DNA of 64,000 nucleotides from NCBI GenBank assembly GCA_033182465.1, contig CP137328.1, positions 620,001 to 684,000 of the forward strand, written 5' to 3'. How positions within the stretch are numbered: position 1 is the first letter of the stretch; the number at the start of each line of letters is the position of its first letter. Both the position numbers and the translations under genes were made by a program. Shown here in pieces: positions 37,180-47,485 of this stretch. The notes under the pieces were generated by a model, which saw only the letters and a program-made list of their open reading frames with translations, ran no database searches and was not told the DNA's origin. The DNA comes from Sanghuangporus weigelae (Eukaryota > Basidiomycota > Agaricomycetes > Hymenochaetales > Hymenochaetaceae).

Positions 37180-38607
37180 TCATACCCATCTCTGGACGAC
37201 AACACTATTCTGCAGCTTCGCAGCTTCAATCGTCTGAGCGTCGTCATCGAGCACGCGATTCGGGAAGGTGGAGACCGTTGAGATCGAATACGGACGAGTC
37301 AAGTTTTCTGGCCGCGATCTAGAGGGTATTTGAGTTAGTACGGGGCACCAAGAAAGCGCAAGTCCGACATACGCATTGATGAAGTTCCGAATATCTCTGA
37401 CGGTGTGCGTTAGATTCACCCGACAAATCATTCTACAAGTTCAAGTTCAGCGCGCGCTTGATCATGGACAACCAGAACCGAGAACTTGCCGAGTGCCATC
37501 AGCGAGACGGATTTGAATGCTCGTCGTGGGCTGAGACTGATCTACTTCGAACTTCGTCTGCAGACTGTCTGCTTCATCTGCTCGACTAGTGCCTGCAGAC
37601 GTGGATGCAGCAGGGGCAGTGGGACTGGAAGGTGCTCCTGCACCAACAATGGGAGGCGTAGGAGCACCGAGACGTTGACCGGCACCTTCAAAGACTTGGT
37701 GAGAGCGCTGCGGAGCCACATAGTCTTCATGCATTCGACGATCAACATGAAGATCTACAGCTTGTCCGTAGCGTACATTCAGAATGCTCGTCGGTGCTTC
37801 GCTAGAGATCACCATAAGCCTTCATTAATCAAAGCAGGATTACATGGCAATGCTTACCCAGTATCCAATGCGCGCAATATCTCTGCATTCATTGGATCAT
37901 CATAGCTTAGTAGAGGTCCATTTTCAATCGTAAATCCATTACGCCAGAAAGCGATGTGGCGAATTGCACGCTCGTCTTCTGCCGACTCAGGGGGTCTGTT
38001 CGGATCCGGCACGACTTGGCTTTCAACGCCATCGCTACCGAGAGTATGACCTGTCCCGCCGAAGGCTCTGCGAATTCCGGATTCAGCTGCACGGCTGGGA
38101 GCATGACCACGCCTGACATGAATAATCATACGGTCAAAGTCATTACAAGATTCGGACAGACATTGATACTGCACTGACTCTATTGCCTTTCTAATAAGGC
38201 TCTGTACTGACTCTCCCATTGGTCCTCCCGAGCCACCTGGACCACGATTTGGGTTTTGGACAGACAATCCACTAAAATGAAAGAGTAATCAGTCAACATG
38301 AATCAGAAACCAAATGTTAGGTATACCTCCTCGCGCCACCAGTGAACCAAGTCTGACCTTCTCTATTATCGTCGCCACTATTATTGTCGTCATCCGTGGG
38401 GAAGTGACCTGGTGGATGACTTGGTCTACCGCTTGATGAATTGAGATCTCCCAACGTTTCAAAGCGTGGTGCACTGGATGAACGACTATTGCTTGGCGTG
38501 CTACCTGAACTGCCCCATTGACCGATTCTTCCGATCCTTGGTCCAGGGTTTGATGGTCTTGGTGTGTTGCCAGGCCTTGAATTCCGGCCGTTGTTTTGAT
38601 CAGACAT
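37180..38607 (-). CDS. SHP1: Cdc48 cofactor Shp1/p47 (SEP and UBX domains)
   Basis: Six exons (38607-38328, 38271-38179, 38112-37858, 37801-37489, 37432-37373, 37318-37180) total 1140 nt, 379 aa. The N-terminus is disordered with IGRIGQWGSS and FETLGDLNS. Then come SGLSVQNPNRG, the GHTLGSDGVESQVVPDPNR linker and the SEP domain (HIAFWRNGFTIENGPLLSY, NAEILRALDTGEAP, VDLHVDRR). The UBX domain follows: IQIRLADGTR, NLTHTVRDIRNFINA, PNRVLDDDAQTIEAAKL and the end NSVVVQRWV. Shp1/p47 recruits Cdc48/p97 to ubiquitinated cargo and regulates PP1. The usual N-terminal UBA domain is not visible; it may be absent or lie in an unseen exon. The fourth intron begins with GC. Shares an upstream region with NSE3. 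Confidence 0.9.
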
Positions 38608-38757
38608 GGCTGAACGATGTGGTCTTGAGCAAGAAGCACTGACGCGTTTCTTGTGTGGCGATGATCACATACCCAGAATGGACAAGGAATTGTCTCACGC
38701 TCAAAGGACGCGTTTCGCGCCAAACAACGCGTCTTCGACTCTTCGCGTCTTTCAGCC
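38608..38757. promoter_or_regulatory. Bidirectional promoter of SHP1 and NSE3
   Basis: Only 150 bp separate the two start codons, so both promoters and 5' leaders must lie here or overlap the genes. I can name no binding site. Confidence 0.5.
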
Positions 38758-38861
38758 ATGGTCCATTCTACAGTGAGAACAAATGGGCTCACTCGACCAG
38801 GCAGTACGCAACGCGCAGGGCGGTCTCAGCCGAGTCAGTCTCAGAACAGAAGACGACACGA

Positions 38862-38897
<36 letters not shown>

Positions 38898-40204
38898 TGC
38901 AGCTGAAGAGGAACAGGAAGAGGACGCTGAGGAAAAAGACAGTGCTCAAGACGTTAGTGACCTGACCTTCCCCCTTTCATGAATTCTGACTGGAGTTAAG
39001 GAACTTACGCGTAAGTCAAACGCGCTTGTACGCCTTGCTTTGTTCAACGAAAGCCGACATATGCCATTAAGAAGAGACGAGATAAACAAAAGAGGTGTGC
39101 GTCCCAAGTCTCGTCCTTTCGTAACGCCGTAAGTAACTCTAATAAACCATCCAGTTCTTGGAGAGAATACAAGGCAATTCAGTACCGTTTTCGCGATGGC
39201 CCAACGGTCTCTACAATCAACTTTCGGATTTGAACTCGTTGAGCTCATGAGCCGTGCAGTTCTCAACCGAGAGCAAAATGCCAATGATGAAATCCAAGAT
39301 GACGCAAACGCAACAGGATTGAAGAAGAAAGGTCAGACTTGATTGTGCTGCTGCTCTATTATACATTCTGACTGAATTCTTGACGGAATTAGCTACCGCA
39401 TCTGGATCCAAGTCCTACATCTTACGTTCTACATTGGCGTCCGAGCTTGTTCAAATTGCGAATGAAGCAAATGAGGAGTTGCTTGACCTGGAATTCAACG
39501 AAGAAGGCGAGGAAGACGAAGACGAAGACACCCCGACGACATATGGTAGCATACTCAACTGGACGAGCTCTGACCAACTCGGAGGACTGGGGTTGCTGTA
39601 CGTCATCCTGTCGCTAATCCTCGTGAATGGCCATACTATGAGTGATCGTGAATTCTTCGTCTACTTTAAGGGAAAATGTTTTTGATTTGACTTCTATGTA
39701 GCCGAGTTAAAGCAGCATCTTAAGACTTTCCGCCTTTCGATGAACACATCCATTGAGTTTGTGCCCCATGCCACGCAGAGGATCACGACAATTGAGTCAT
39801 ATCTCGCCTCCCTCGTCAAGCAAGGTCAGCTCGATAAAGTGAAACTGGGCGCTGGAGGTGCTCCTCGTCAGACTCAAGGTCAGTTAATTTCTCTTCTGCA
39901 GGTCTTAGCATGCTACTTATCATCGTAAATAAAAGGCAAGAGAGGACGAGGCGCCGACCTAGATGACGAAAGTGCTACTTATGAATGGCGCTGGGGTCCA
40001 CGAGCTCACGCGGAGATTGGCGAGCACGCTGTCGCAGAGTTTATCGCAGAGTTCATGGCGGAGCGAGTCATCAGGGAATACGAGAAGGATGGTGATGAGG
40101 AAGGAGGGCAGAGGATGACCGACGAAGAGCGCGACAAGGTGCTTTCGAACTATATGAAAGAAATCACGCGTGCTGCTGGTGGAAAGCTGAGTGAGATACG
40201 ATAG
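38758..40204 (+). CDS. NSE3: Smc5/6 complex subunit Nse3 (MAGE domain)
   Basis: Six exons: 38758-38952, 39001-39094, 39155-39331, 39393-39647, 39702-39878, 39936-40204. The N-terminus has a run of about 12 glutamates followed by more acidic residues (repeat at about 38863-38905). The MAGE homology domain starts VRLALFNESRHMPLRRDEI and has GENTRQFSTVFAMAQRSL, FGFELVELMSRA, SKSYILRSTL, GGLGLLYVILSLILVNG and FRLSMNTS. The C-terminal part has YEWRWGPRAHAEIGE and FIAEFMAERV, a winged-helix ending. Nse3 pairs with the RING protein Nse1 and links to Nse4 in the Smc5/6 complex, which acts in DNA repair. The first intron could end at 39000 or at 39015, both in frame. Confidence 0.92.
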
Positions 40205-40350
40205 GAAGTTGCATAGCATTTTTATGTACATTTTTATTTTAAAGATCGATCTAGTCTACGAAACGCGGTATAGTTGGTCTCCAGTGATAACAGTTCCGAT
40301 GCCTCTGCGGCGCACTTAATCATGCAGAAAAGCGGTGACTTTGACCCTCG

Positions 40351-41921
40351 TTATTGGCTACTGTCTAGGTACTGCGCTAATAATCCTTCGTTGTGCAGAG
40401 AGGTAAGAAACTCCCGTATGAAAGGGGTGTAGTCATGAGTTCTCTTCGCTGTTTCAATCTGTCCTGTGTCAATTCCATCGCCCTCGTTAAAAGAATAAAC
40501 CAACTTACCCTGGCATTGACGGCTTTTTGCACCTCCTCATCTACAGCGATTTTTGCAGGCAGCGCTCGAATGACGCATGACTCCCAGGCACGTTCTAGGT
40601 CATCCACTTTCATATCCAGGATAGCGCGTTTCTTGTCCATCCAGCGCCACCCGAAGTCCTTAGCAAATGTCGGGTTTGATGGTTGTGCTCGTGTCGTGAA
40701 GGCTTCCTCGGAACTGGCTAGCAGGTCCTCATCGACCTTGACATCAGGTATGTCAGGATATGGCGGTAATTCTCAGGGTGGAAAAGGGGAACTTACAGTA
40801 ATACGCCACGATTCGTGGTAATGCTCGTTTAGCCTCTCTTCAATGGCCGTCCTTTCTCTCTTCAGAAATTCCAGCTCGTCGCTCTTGATTTCATATCGAT
40901 CCTGCACGAGAGCAAGGAGGTTGAATTGGATATTCCCACTTGCGCTTCCAAAAGCGCCATACTTCTGCATCTTCAGTCGCAACGCCGGTCTGACGACATT
41001 CTCCCATCCTTCAGTGCTGTCTGGACATGGTAATTCTCCTACTTCTAGCGGACCTGCTTTCAATCCATCGAGCTCCCAGACTTTGCCGTAAGCTGGGACG
41101 TAGCCAATGAAATGGTATGATTCCGTTTCTGTTTCTGTTGTCTTGCGCTTCCGTAACGTAAGTGTTTTACGCTTTTTGTTTGGAGAGCTACGGTCTGTCC
41201 TTGCTTTTTTCTTTGCGTGTTTTTCGAGTTCTGCGTACATTTCCTGAGTTGCTTCTGCGGCGGCGCTTAGGGAGCCCCACATGTCTGCTGGCCTGCGAGT
41301 GTCGTTATTTTCAGCTTCGATGAGAAACGAAAGAGAGACAGTAAAGATGTACCTAGCCAGAGAGTTCTGTGTCTCTCTTAGCAGACGAGAGTTGGAGATA
41401 GCCAGTCCTTTCATCTACATTAGCGTAAACTTTTATCCTACAATCAATCCGTTTTATATACCTTCGGACTCATATCAGACGTCTCAAGTTTGAACGCGTT
41501 GAGCTCCTCGCCTAGCTCAACATCCGGACAATTAAAGAGAACATTCAGGATAGCAAGAGAAGCGCAAGCATCGTCGATGAGTTGGTTAGCGAACCAGACG
41601 TCCTTTGCTGCCGGATCAAGAAAATCTCGAGGATGATGTTTGTCGTCTTTCCAGTTGAAGCACAAGATGAGACCTTTTGGTTTGAGAGAATCAAGACCCC
41701 AGGGCTGTATGTCATACACTTCGTCCACCTCGATACCTCTGATTCCAAGCTTGCGGATCAATGTGGTAAATACTCCTGCATCAGCGTTAGTCACGGATTT
41801 CTTGTATTTATACGTCAAGATACCAACCCGGATCGGATTCGACGACAGAAAAGGGTCCGCCAATCAGGTCAATTTCCGAGCTGCCCGAAGATGAACAAGG
41901 GGATCCATTTTCAAGAGTCAT
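40351..41921 (-). CDS. Ubiquitin C-terminal hydrolase UCH37/UCHL5 type
   Basis: Start at 41921 (MTLENGSP, then VVESDPG), joined by a phase-correct intron to VFTTLIRKLGIRGIEVDEVY. The C12 catalytic triad is present: Cys in NQLIDDACAS, His in SYHFIGYVPA and Asp in WELDGLKAGP. An insertion with a nuclear-type KKRK cluster (SPNKKRKTLTLRKRK) lies between the NSLAR segment and the active-site His. After the UCH domain come a helical region (EFLKRERTAIEERLNEHYHE) and a C-terminal part ending HDYTPFIREFLTSLH, the ULD-type tail that in UCH37 binds Rpn13 or INO80. It trims ubiquitin at the proteasome. Stop at 40351. Budding yeast lacks this enzyme, so no yeast symbol applies. Shares an upstream region with the epsin gene. 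Confidence 0.92.
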
Positions 41922-42123
41922 TCAAGAAAAATGCGAGGATCCGGACTACAAGGACGGGAAGCAGCAGTGATGCTAGCTAGTGGGCGGCGGTAAGTTGAAA
42001 TTGAAATAAACTTTGGGTCGGGAACAAGAAGGTTGAAGGTGAGAATGAACTTCCAAATTTGGACTTACGCGCAGTACTTACGCTGTGCCAGTGACGAGAC
42101 TTGGGACTGAGCACCTCACCCAA
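41922..42123. promoter_or_regulatory. Bidirectional promoter of UCH37-type gene and epsin
   Basis: The two start codons are 202 bp apart and point away from each other. An in-frame ATG at 42085 upstream of the epsin start lies in this interval. No motif identified. Confidence 0.45.
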
Positions 42124-43907
42124 ATGTCGCTGCAACACTTCGGAAAGGCGACCTTACGCGCAGCAAAGAACTACACAAAGGGTTACTCGGATGTGCAGAC
42201 AAAAGTGCGGGATGCCACATCGAACGACCCATGGGGTCCGACGGGACAGCAGATGAATGAGATCGCACAGATGACTTACAACCAGTGCGTTACACTTCTT
42301 GCTCTTCAGACGGTGATGAGCTTAATGCAGGATATATCATCTAGAAATGACTTTGTCGAGATTATGGAGATGCTTGACAAAAGGCTGAACGATAAAGGAA
42401 AGAATTGGCGGCATGTTTTCAAGGTCTGAAGCTCATTATCGACTCATGCTGTACACATCCCCTGATGCTTTACGTACCACGCAGGCCCTGACTGTCCTCG
42501 ATTACCTTCTTCATAACGGATCAGAAAACGTCATTATATATTTCCGGGATAATTTATACATCATCAAGACACTCAAGGAGTTCCAGTATGTCGATGAGTA
42601 CGCAAAAGATCAGGGGGCGAACGTTCGACAGAAGGCAAAGGACATCACGAATCTCCTGCAGGATGAGTCGAGGATGCGCGAAGAGCGCAGGAACCGTGCG
42701 AGTATGCGAGACAGAATGTCGAACGGAACAAATGGGCCGAGTGACTTTGACGAGAACGAGGTCCGCCGAACCCAACCACCGCCGCGAAAGAGGAATGGTG
42801 AAGATGACGAGCTGCGCAAGGCGATTGAAGAGAGCAAGAGGTCTCTTGCCGAAGAGCAGGCAAAAAAGAAGGAGGATGACGACTTGGCTCGAGCGATCAA
42901 GCTAAGTGAAGAAGAGGAGAAGAAGCGCACCCAGTCTCTTGTAGATTCGAACTCGAGATCCCTATTCGATGAACAAGCTCAACCGTGCGTACATTTTTAT
43001 AATGTTTGCCGCCACTGCCGCTAATATTCCGCACAGATCAACGTCCTCGACCAATCCTTTCCCACTTGTTGATACGTCGGGACAATTCGCTCAACAGCTT
43101 CAGCCACAGTTCACTGCGATGGCCCCACAGTTCACCTCGTTTAACCCATATCAGCAGCAAGCCGAGCAAGAGGCGATGCAGGTCGGTTTTAACTTATTCT
43201 TTGCCTTGTATCATTATTGATCTCAATTGGAAGGCCCAATATATGCTGCAACAGCAAGAATGGATGCGTCAGCAGCAGGAAGCCCAACAGGCAGCGCTTC
43301 TCCAAGCTCAACAACAGGCGCAACAGGAGGACTGGAATCGGCAGCAGCAGTTGCTTCTGCTTCAGCAGCAACAGCAGCAGCAGCAACAGTTCCAGGCCCT
43401 GCAACAGCCTCTCCTCACTCAACCCACAGGTTTCGGGTCGAATAATCCTTTTGCTCCTTCATTTGGGCAGTCACCTCCCCCTGTACCGAGCAGCAACGGC
43501 TCTGGACTGGATTCATTCTCACTGCCATCTACATTTGCAAACTCTCCTGCACCTTCGACCTCGCCTCCAGCTCAGTCACCGAGTTCAGTATCTCCCGCGC
43601 CATCTTCCGGTCCACGCACGACGCGCAGTGATGGTGAGCATGCGCACCTTGCAAACATTTTGGCCAACCGAGAGGATGGATTGGATACGTTCGGTAACAT
43701 TGGACAGCTCAGGTATGCTGCATTAGCCAATAAGGCATTATTGTATCGCAATACTCAGTTTAATATTTTTATTGCAGATATGGACACACCCAAGCGGGCC
43801 GTTTGTTGGTTCAGAAGACCGGACAAAATCCATTTGCTGCTCAGCAACAGCAGCAACAACAACATCAACATCAACAACAGGGCGAACAGCCGTTCTTCTC
43901 CATCTAA
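42124..43907 (+). CDS. ENT1: Epsin (ENTH domain endocytic adaptor)
   Basis: Six exons (42124-42284, 42345-42423, 42485-42984, 43037-43181, 43234-43712, 43778-43907). Start chosen at MSLQHFGKATLRAAKNYTKG, the standard epsin N-terminus; an in-frame ATG at 42085 adds 13 residues. The ENTH domain reads EIAQMTYNQNDFVEIMEMLDKRL, NWRHVFKALTVLDYLLHNGS and DQGANVRQKAK; it binds PtdIns(4,5)P2. Two ubiquitin-interacting motifs follow (DDELRKAIEESKRSL, DDDLARAIKLSEEE). The rest is glutamine- and proline-rich with three NPF motifs (TNPFPL, NNPFAP, QNPFAA) that bind EH proteins. Epsin couples ubiquitinated cargo and clathrin coats to actin during endocytosis. The symbol is the yeast ENT1/ENT2 type. Confidence 0.95.
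43363..43389 (+). repeat. ENT1: CAG/CAA microsatellite coding for polyglutamine in epsin
   Basis: About nine consecutive CAG/CAA codons interrupted only by synonymous changes, inside a wider glutamine-rich region at 43234-43420. Likely length-variable. Confidence 0.7.
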
Positions 43908-44275
43908 TCGAGCCACCTACGATACCCTTTTATTCCATGATATGCTTCCATTCTCCTTTTCACTTCTGGCCTTTTGAGCCTCTCTGTATGTTTGAACTAC
44001 TTTTCTTACGAATTAATGCGCTCTATCAGAAAGCATGTCCTTTGTATATCATCGGATAGGTACTTTATTATGAACGACTCGGAATTATTGGATTTTTTTA
44101 TGTATTTTTCAGTTTGTGGCGTGGCGTGGATTCCGAGTCAGCGTGAGAATGTTTGACCAAGTCGAGAGAGGCATTATGCATTCACACAGCCATCTAATTT
44201 CAAGTCCACTTGGCCCGCGTCTGTTCATCTCTGCTACCTACCATCATTGCGAACGCAAGCAACGACGACTTAGAT
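43908..44275. other. Intergenic between epsin and PIN gene
   Basis: 3' region of epsin and promoter of the following gene, both on the plus strand. AT-rich; nothing else seen. Confidence 0.45.
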
Positions 44276-45516
44276 ATGGCTGACGCAAAGGTGCGTGTGA
44301 GCTCATCGTATTCAGTAAGATATATATTGATAGAGGCGATGTGCCACTCAGCAAGACAAGAACGCTGCAATGGCGCGAACTCTCGGCGCAGCATTCCTGA
44401 ACCATCAGGTTGAAGAACTTTCCAAGAAGACCATAGCTATGGAATTGCAGAAACCTCGGGAACGACGAGGATCTCGTGGTGGTTTGCAGCGCTCGTCTCC
44501 GCGCAACGCAAGGCATCAACAAACTGATGAGCAAAGGAGATTCCGCAGTCCTGATGGAGAGCACAGCAGTGAACGTGAAGACAGACCTGCGGGCAAGAAG
44601 GATGCAAATGTCATCGTTGTCGATGCCAGCGTCCTTGTCCATGCTCTCGGGCAACTGAAGGCTTGGTGTCGGAATAACAGAGAAGAGATTCTTATCGTTC
44701 CTCTTGAGGGTACGCACAATCGGCTCGATTTATTACTTAAATCGCTCACTCGTAAGTCACATAGCTCTGAACACATTGGACCTACTCAAGAAGGGGTCAA
44801 CCCCTCTTGCGCACCGCGCTCGCGCCGCATCTCGCATTTTGGAAGCTCAAGTAGGCACAAATCCGCGCATCAGAGTCCAGCGCGACGAGGCGTACGTTCT
44901 GTGGGATAAAATTCCCTTTCAGAAAGATGAGCAAGCTGATGAGGAAACAACATCTCCCGGCCCACCAGAATGGCTCCGTAGGACAATTTCGTGTGCACAG
45001 TGGGAAGTAGATCATGCTGTGCCTGATGATGTGGAAGGAGCATCCCCACCAGTGATGGTCGCTGCCTGCCTCGAGACGGCGCAGTTGCCTGATATGTCAG
45101 CAGCTGCAGCCACATCCCCGGTTCCTCTGCCACCTCCACCGACTTCGAAGTACGAGCAACGATCTTCGGGCGCTCTGGTCGCCCATTGGGCGAAGCAAGC
45201 GGGCATACCGATACTGGAGTGCAAAGCGACTCCTCTGCCACAGCCATCGGGCGCTCGGCACGCACGCACGCCGTCAGATGAAGAATGGCGTGCAACTTCG
45301 ACCGGAACAAACCCCTCAGCACGTCCAAAATCTGCCAATGGCAGGAATAGGGGCACGGCCCCCTTTATTGGCGACAAGGGGAAAGTATATGGCCCTGGAC
45401 GTGGTGGAGGTGCATTAGTCGAGCGACCTGCAGCGACCATCGCAATGAATGCGAGTATGATGCAGCTTAGCAAGCCAATCCGTGTACTTGCTCGAGGGGA
45501 GAAGCTAGATCCATAG
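44276..45516 (+). CDS. PIN-domain-like protein
   Basis: Three exons: 44276-44290 (MADAK, 15 nt), 44352-44710 and 44765-45516; phases agree, 375 aa. After a helix (ARTLGAAFLNHQVEELSKKT) and a charged linker the PIN-like domain begins NVIVVDASVLVHALGQLKAW with the typical strand and acidic residue, then EILIVPLEALNTLDLLKKG and RIRVQRDEAYVLWD. This resembles PIN domains of the Smg6/Swt1/Nmd4 group. The C-terminal third is disordered, glycine/arginine-rich near KGKVYGPGRGGG. PIN domains are often Mg-dependent RNA nucleases; only one conserved acidic position is clear here, so catalysis is uncertain. Confidence 0.75.
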
Positions 45517-46483
45517 TCATGAGCGCGATCTGAAGATGACGAGGCAAGCTTTTAACAGTTTCGTACAACGTCTCAGTTCCTCGTTTAGGTGACGAGGTCC
45601 TATGGTCCAAAGAATCAGTGAGTCTCCTTTTGTTGACATATTCCTCGTGTCCGAGTTCATATTCCTCAACGTTCAAAAGGGCAGAATGAGTCACCGATTC
45701 GGGTTGGGATAGAGTATCCGAAAATTTAGTCTGGACTCACAACCCCATTTTCACTCCCATCCATCGTCCTTTCATGGTCTCTGGCGATCGAAGTTGAATA
45801 CTTCTCCCCTCACACAGCTATCTTAAGCACAGCCTGCAGGGACTAACATAATATAACTTTGGATGTCTGGGCCTCGTGTGAGTTGTGCGGACATGACTTG
45901 ATAAAGTTTGCAAGCGGTGGTCGCGTTTCATACATGCGGTGCAGCCACAACTTTCATCGTTTTCTTATCATAAATTTGGTTATGTTACGTATGGTTTCTC
46001 AATCGCCCGGTACGTTCTGATCGTCAAGCTTGTGTGTTTTCCCTGTGACTATCCTGTTTTATTGTATATGCAGGAGGGTGATATTATTATTGTACACGTA
46101 TGTTCTACTTGAACAGTTCCACAAAAGTCCTAAATGACAATATTTGCTTCGGGTTGACGCCTGGTGACTTGGAACCGCCTGAACATTGCTGGAAATGCCG
46201 CTAGAGATGTTTCCTCTGTTTGCCATCAAGCTCCCCCCCCCCCTCCCCACATAAGTACAGCTTTAATTGTTGCCATCTCTCCAGCCATTTCCAGCCTCCC
46301 ATCCGTTGCTATAGCATATCGGCACACACTGCTTTTATGCAAGAAACAAACTAAGCACGCACGATTCTGTATAATATTACTCACAGGAGGTCTAACACCT
46401 CCATAATGAACCGGAACGGCTAGCGTAATCCACTTTTATCCTCTCAGTAAAACCACTCGTCTCTATATAGTGGGTGAATTCTG
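45517..46483. other. Intergenic
   Basis: 3' region of the PIN gene and further non-coding DNA. A run of ten C occurs near 46234. No gene, RNA or repeat supported. Confidence 0.4.
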
Positions 46484-47243
46484 CTAGGTATAATTTGAAG
46501 TGCCTGGCGAGAGTAGGGTGTTCATGACCTTCCAGACCAGCTTAGATTTCTTTTCGGACGTGAGTTCTGTTGCATACTTACGTAGCTTAATCAATGCCAG
46601 GCGCACTGCGACACTTTCTGCTTGGGTTTCGCTATCTTGCGTAGAGCATGCATACTCTGCACCTGAAGCTAGAGCCAGGTCTTTAGCACTTTTACACGGA
46701 ATTTTAGTGCGTGGTACTCACTGCTGCATGTTGTAGTCCAATTCTCTCTTGCGCGCCTTGTAATGTCCTCGAGTTTTCGTATACGACCTTGCTCAGCAAG
46801 TTCCTTTAGGATCCACATATCTCTGGGAAGAGAGAAAATCAGTATAGCCTCAGGGAGTAGAAGACAGGTCTCCAGTCTATTGGTGGCTTCGGAGGGAACA
46901 GAACATCTTGTATCGAGGTTGCGCTTCTGAGATTCTTATTAAGACTCATTCTGGTCTTCAAGGTCATCCGTTTACTAGGAGGTGCAGATACAGTGGAATA
47001 TGTTGGGATTCCCTCTACGGAAAGGCTCCTTGCCCATATCACGCAAAAGACTAGAACTCTCATCAAGCAGCACAGTACCACTTGATTTGGCCCACCCAGG
47101 TTACTTTCCGTCCTAGCCAACGCCACCGATGTGAGCAGAGTCGCATGCACAATTCGGGTCTGGTTCGAAGAGGTATATCCGCAGTTTAACTCAATGAGCT
47201 TTAAAGCATAAAGCTCATGCCAACGCTTCCGCGGGTCCTTCAA
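46484..47243 (-). pseudogene. Degraded gene sharing the N-terminal module of the 34371 gene
   Basis: From 47243 the minus strand reads RWHELYALKLIELNCGY, matching PHELYALKLQCLDLGY of the gene at 34371. One frame over the match continues YLFEPDPN...HIGGVG then a stop, then DGK, against ALFEPNPN...RIGDAGY...DGK. A frameshift and a stop inside the module show decay. Farther along, frames give RSLSVEGIPTYSTVSAPP, MWILKELAEQGRIRKLEDI and EYACSTQDSETQAESVAVR up to a stop at 46484, with usable splice sites between the last two. These have protein composition but I cannot join all of them. Either a relic, or a short live gene fused to a relic. Confidence 0.45.
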
Positions 47244-47485
47244 GTTCAGGCAATACGGTCATGTTGAGTTGAGAGAAAGAACTCGAGAAGTACGTAAGTA
47301 CACATGATTACCTAAGAAACGATTTTGGCGCTCTTCTCACGTGATCTACTAGATTCGCTACGCGACATGGTGATATTTCTCGCCGACAACGGAAGAAACG
47401 ACCGTCAACGACGGCAACGAGAGGAGGCGGGCTTTACTCTCATACCATCTTTCGAGGACAGACACTTATGAATGCATAACACCTA

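Noticed and set aside
38650-38792. Possible upstream exon with a UBA domain for Shp1
   Set aside because: The frame upstream of 38607 has no UBA-like sequence and overlaps the NSE3 start; the model begins at MSDQNNGRNS.
42610-42930. Minus-strand 106-codon frame opposite the epsin gene
   Set aside because: Antisense shadow of the UIM region; serine- and leucine-rich as expected from reversed GAA/GAG codons.
44244-45473. Minus-strand frames of 150-157 codons over the PIN gene
   Set aside because: The plus-strand three-exon model has a recognisable domain and agreeing phases; the minus frames have neither.
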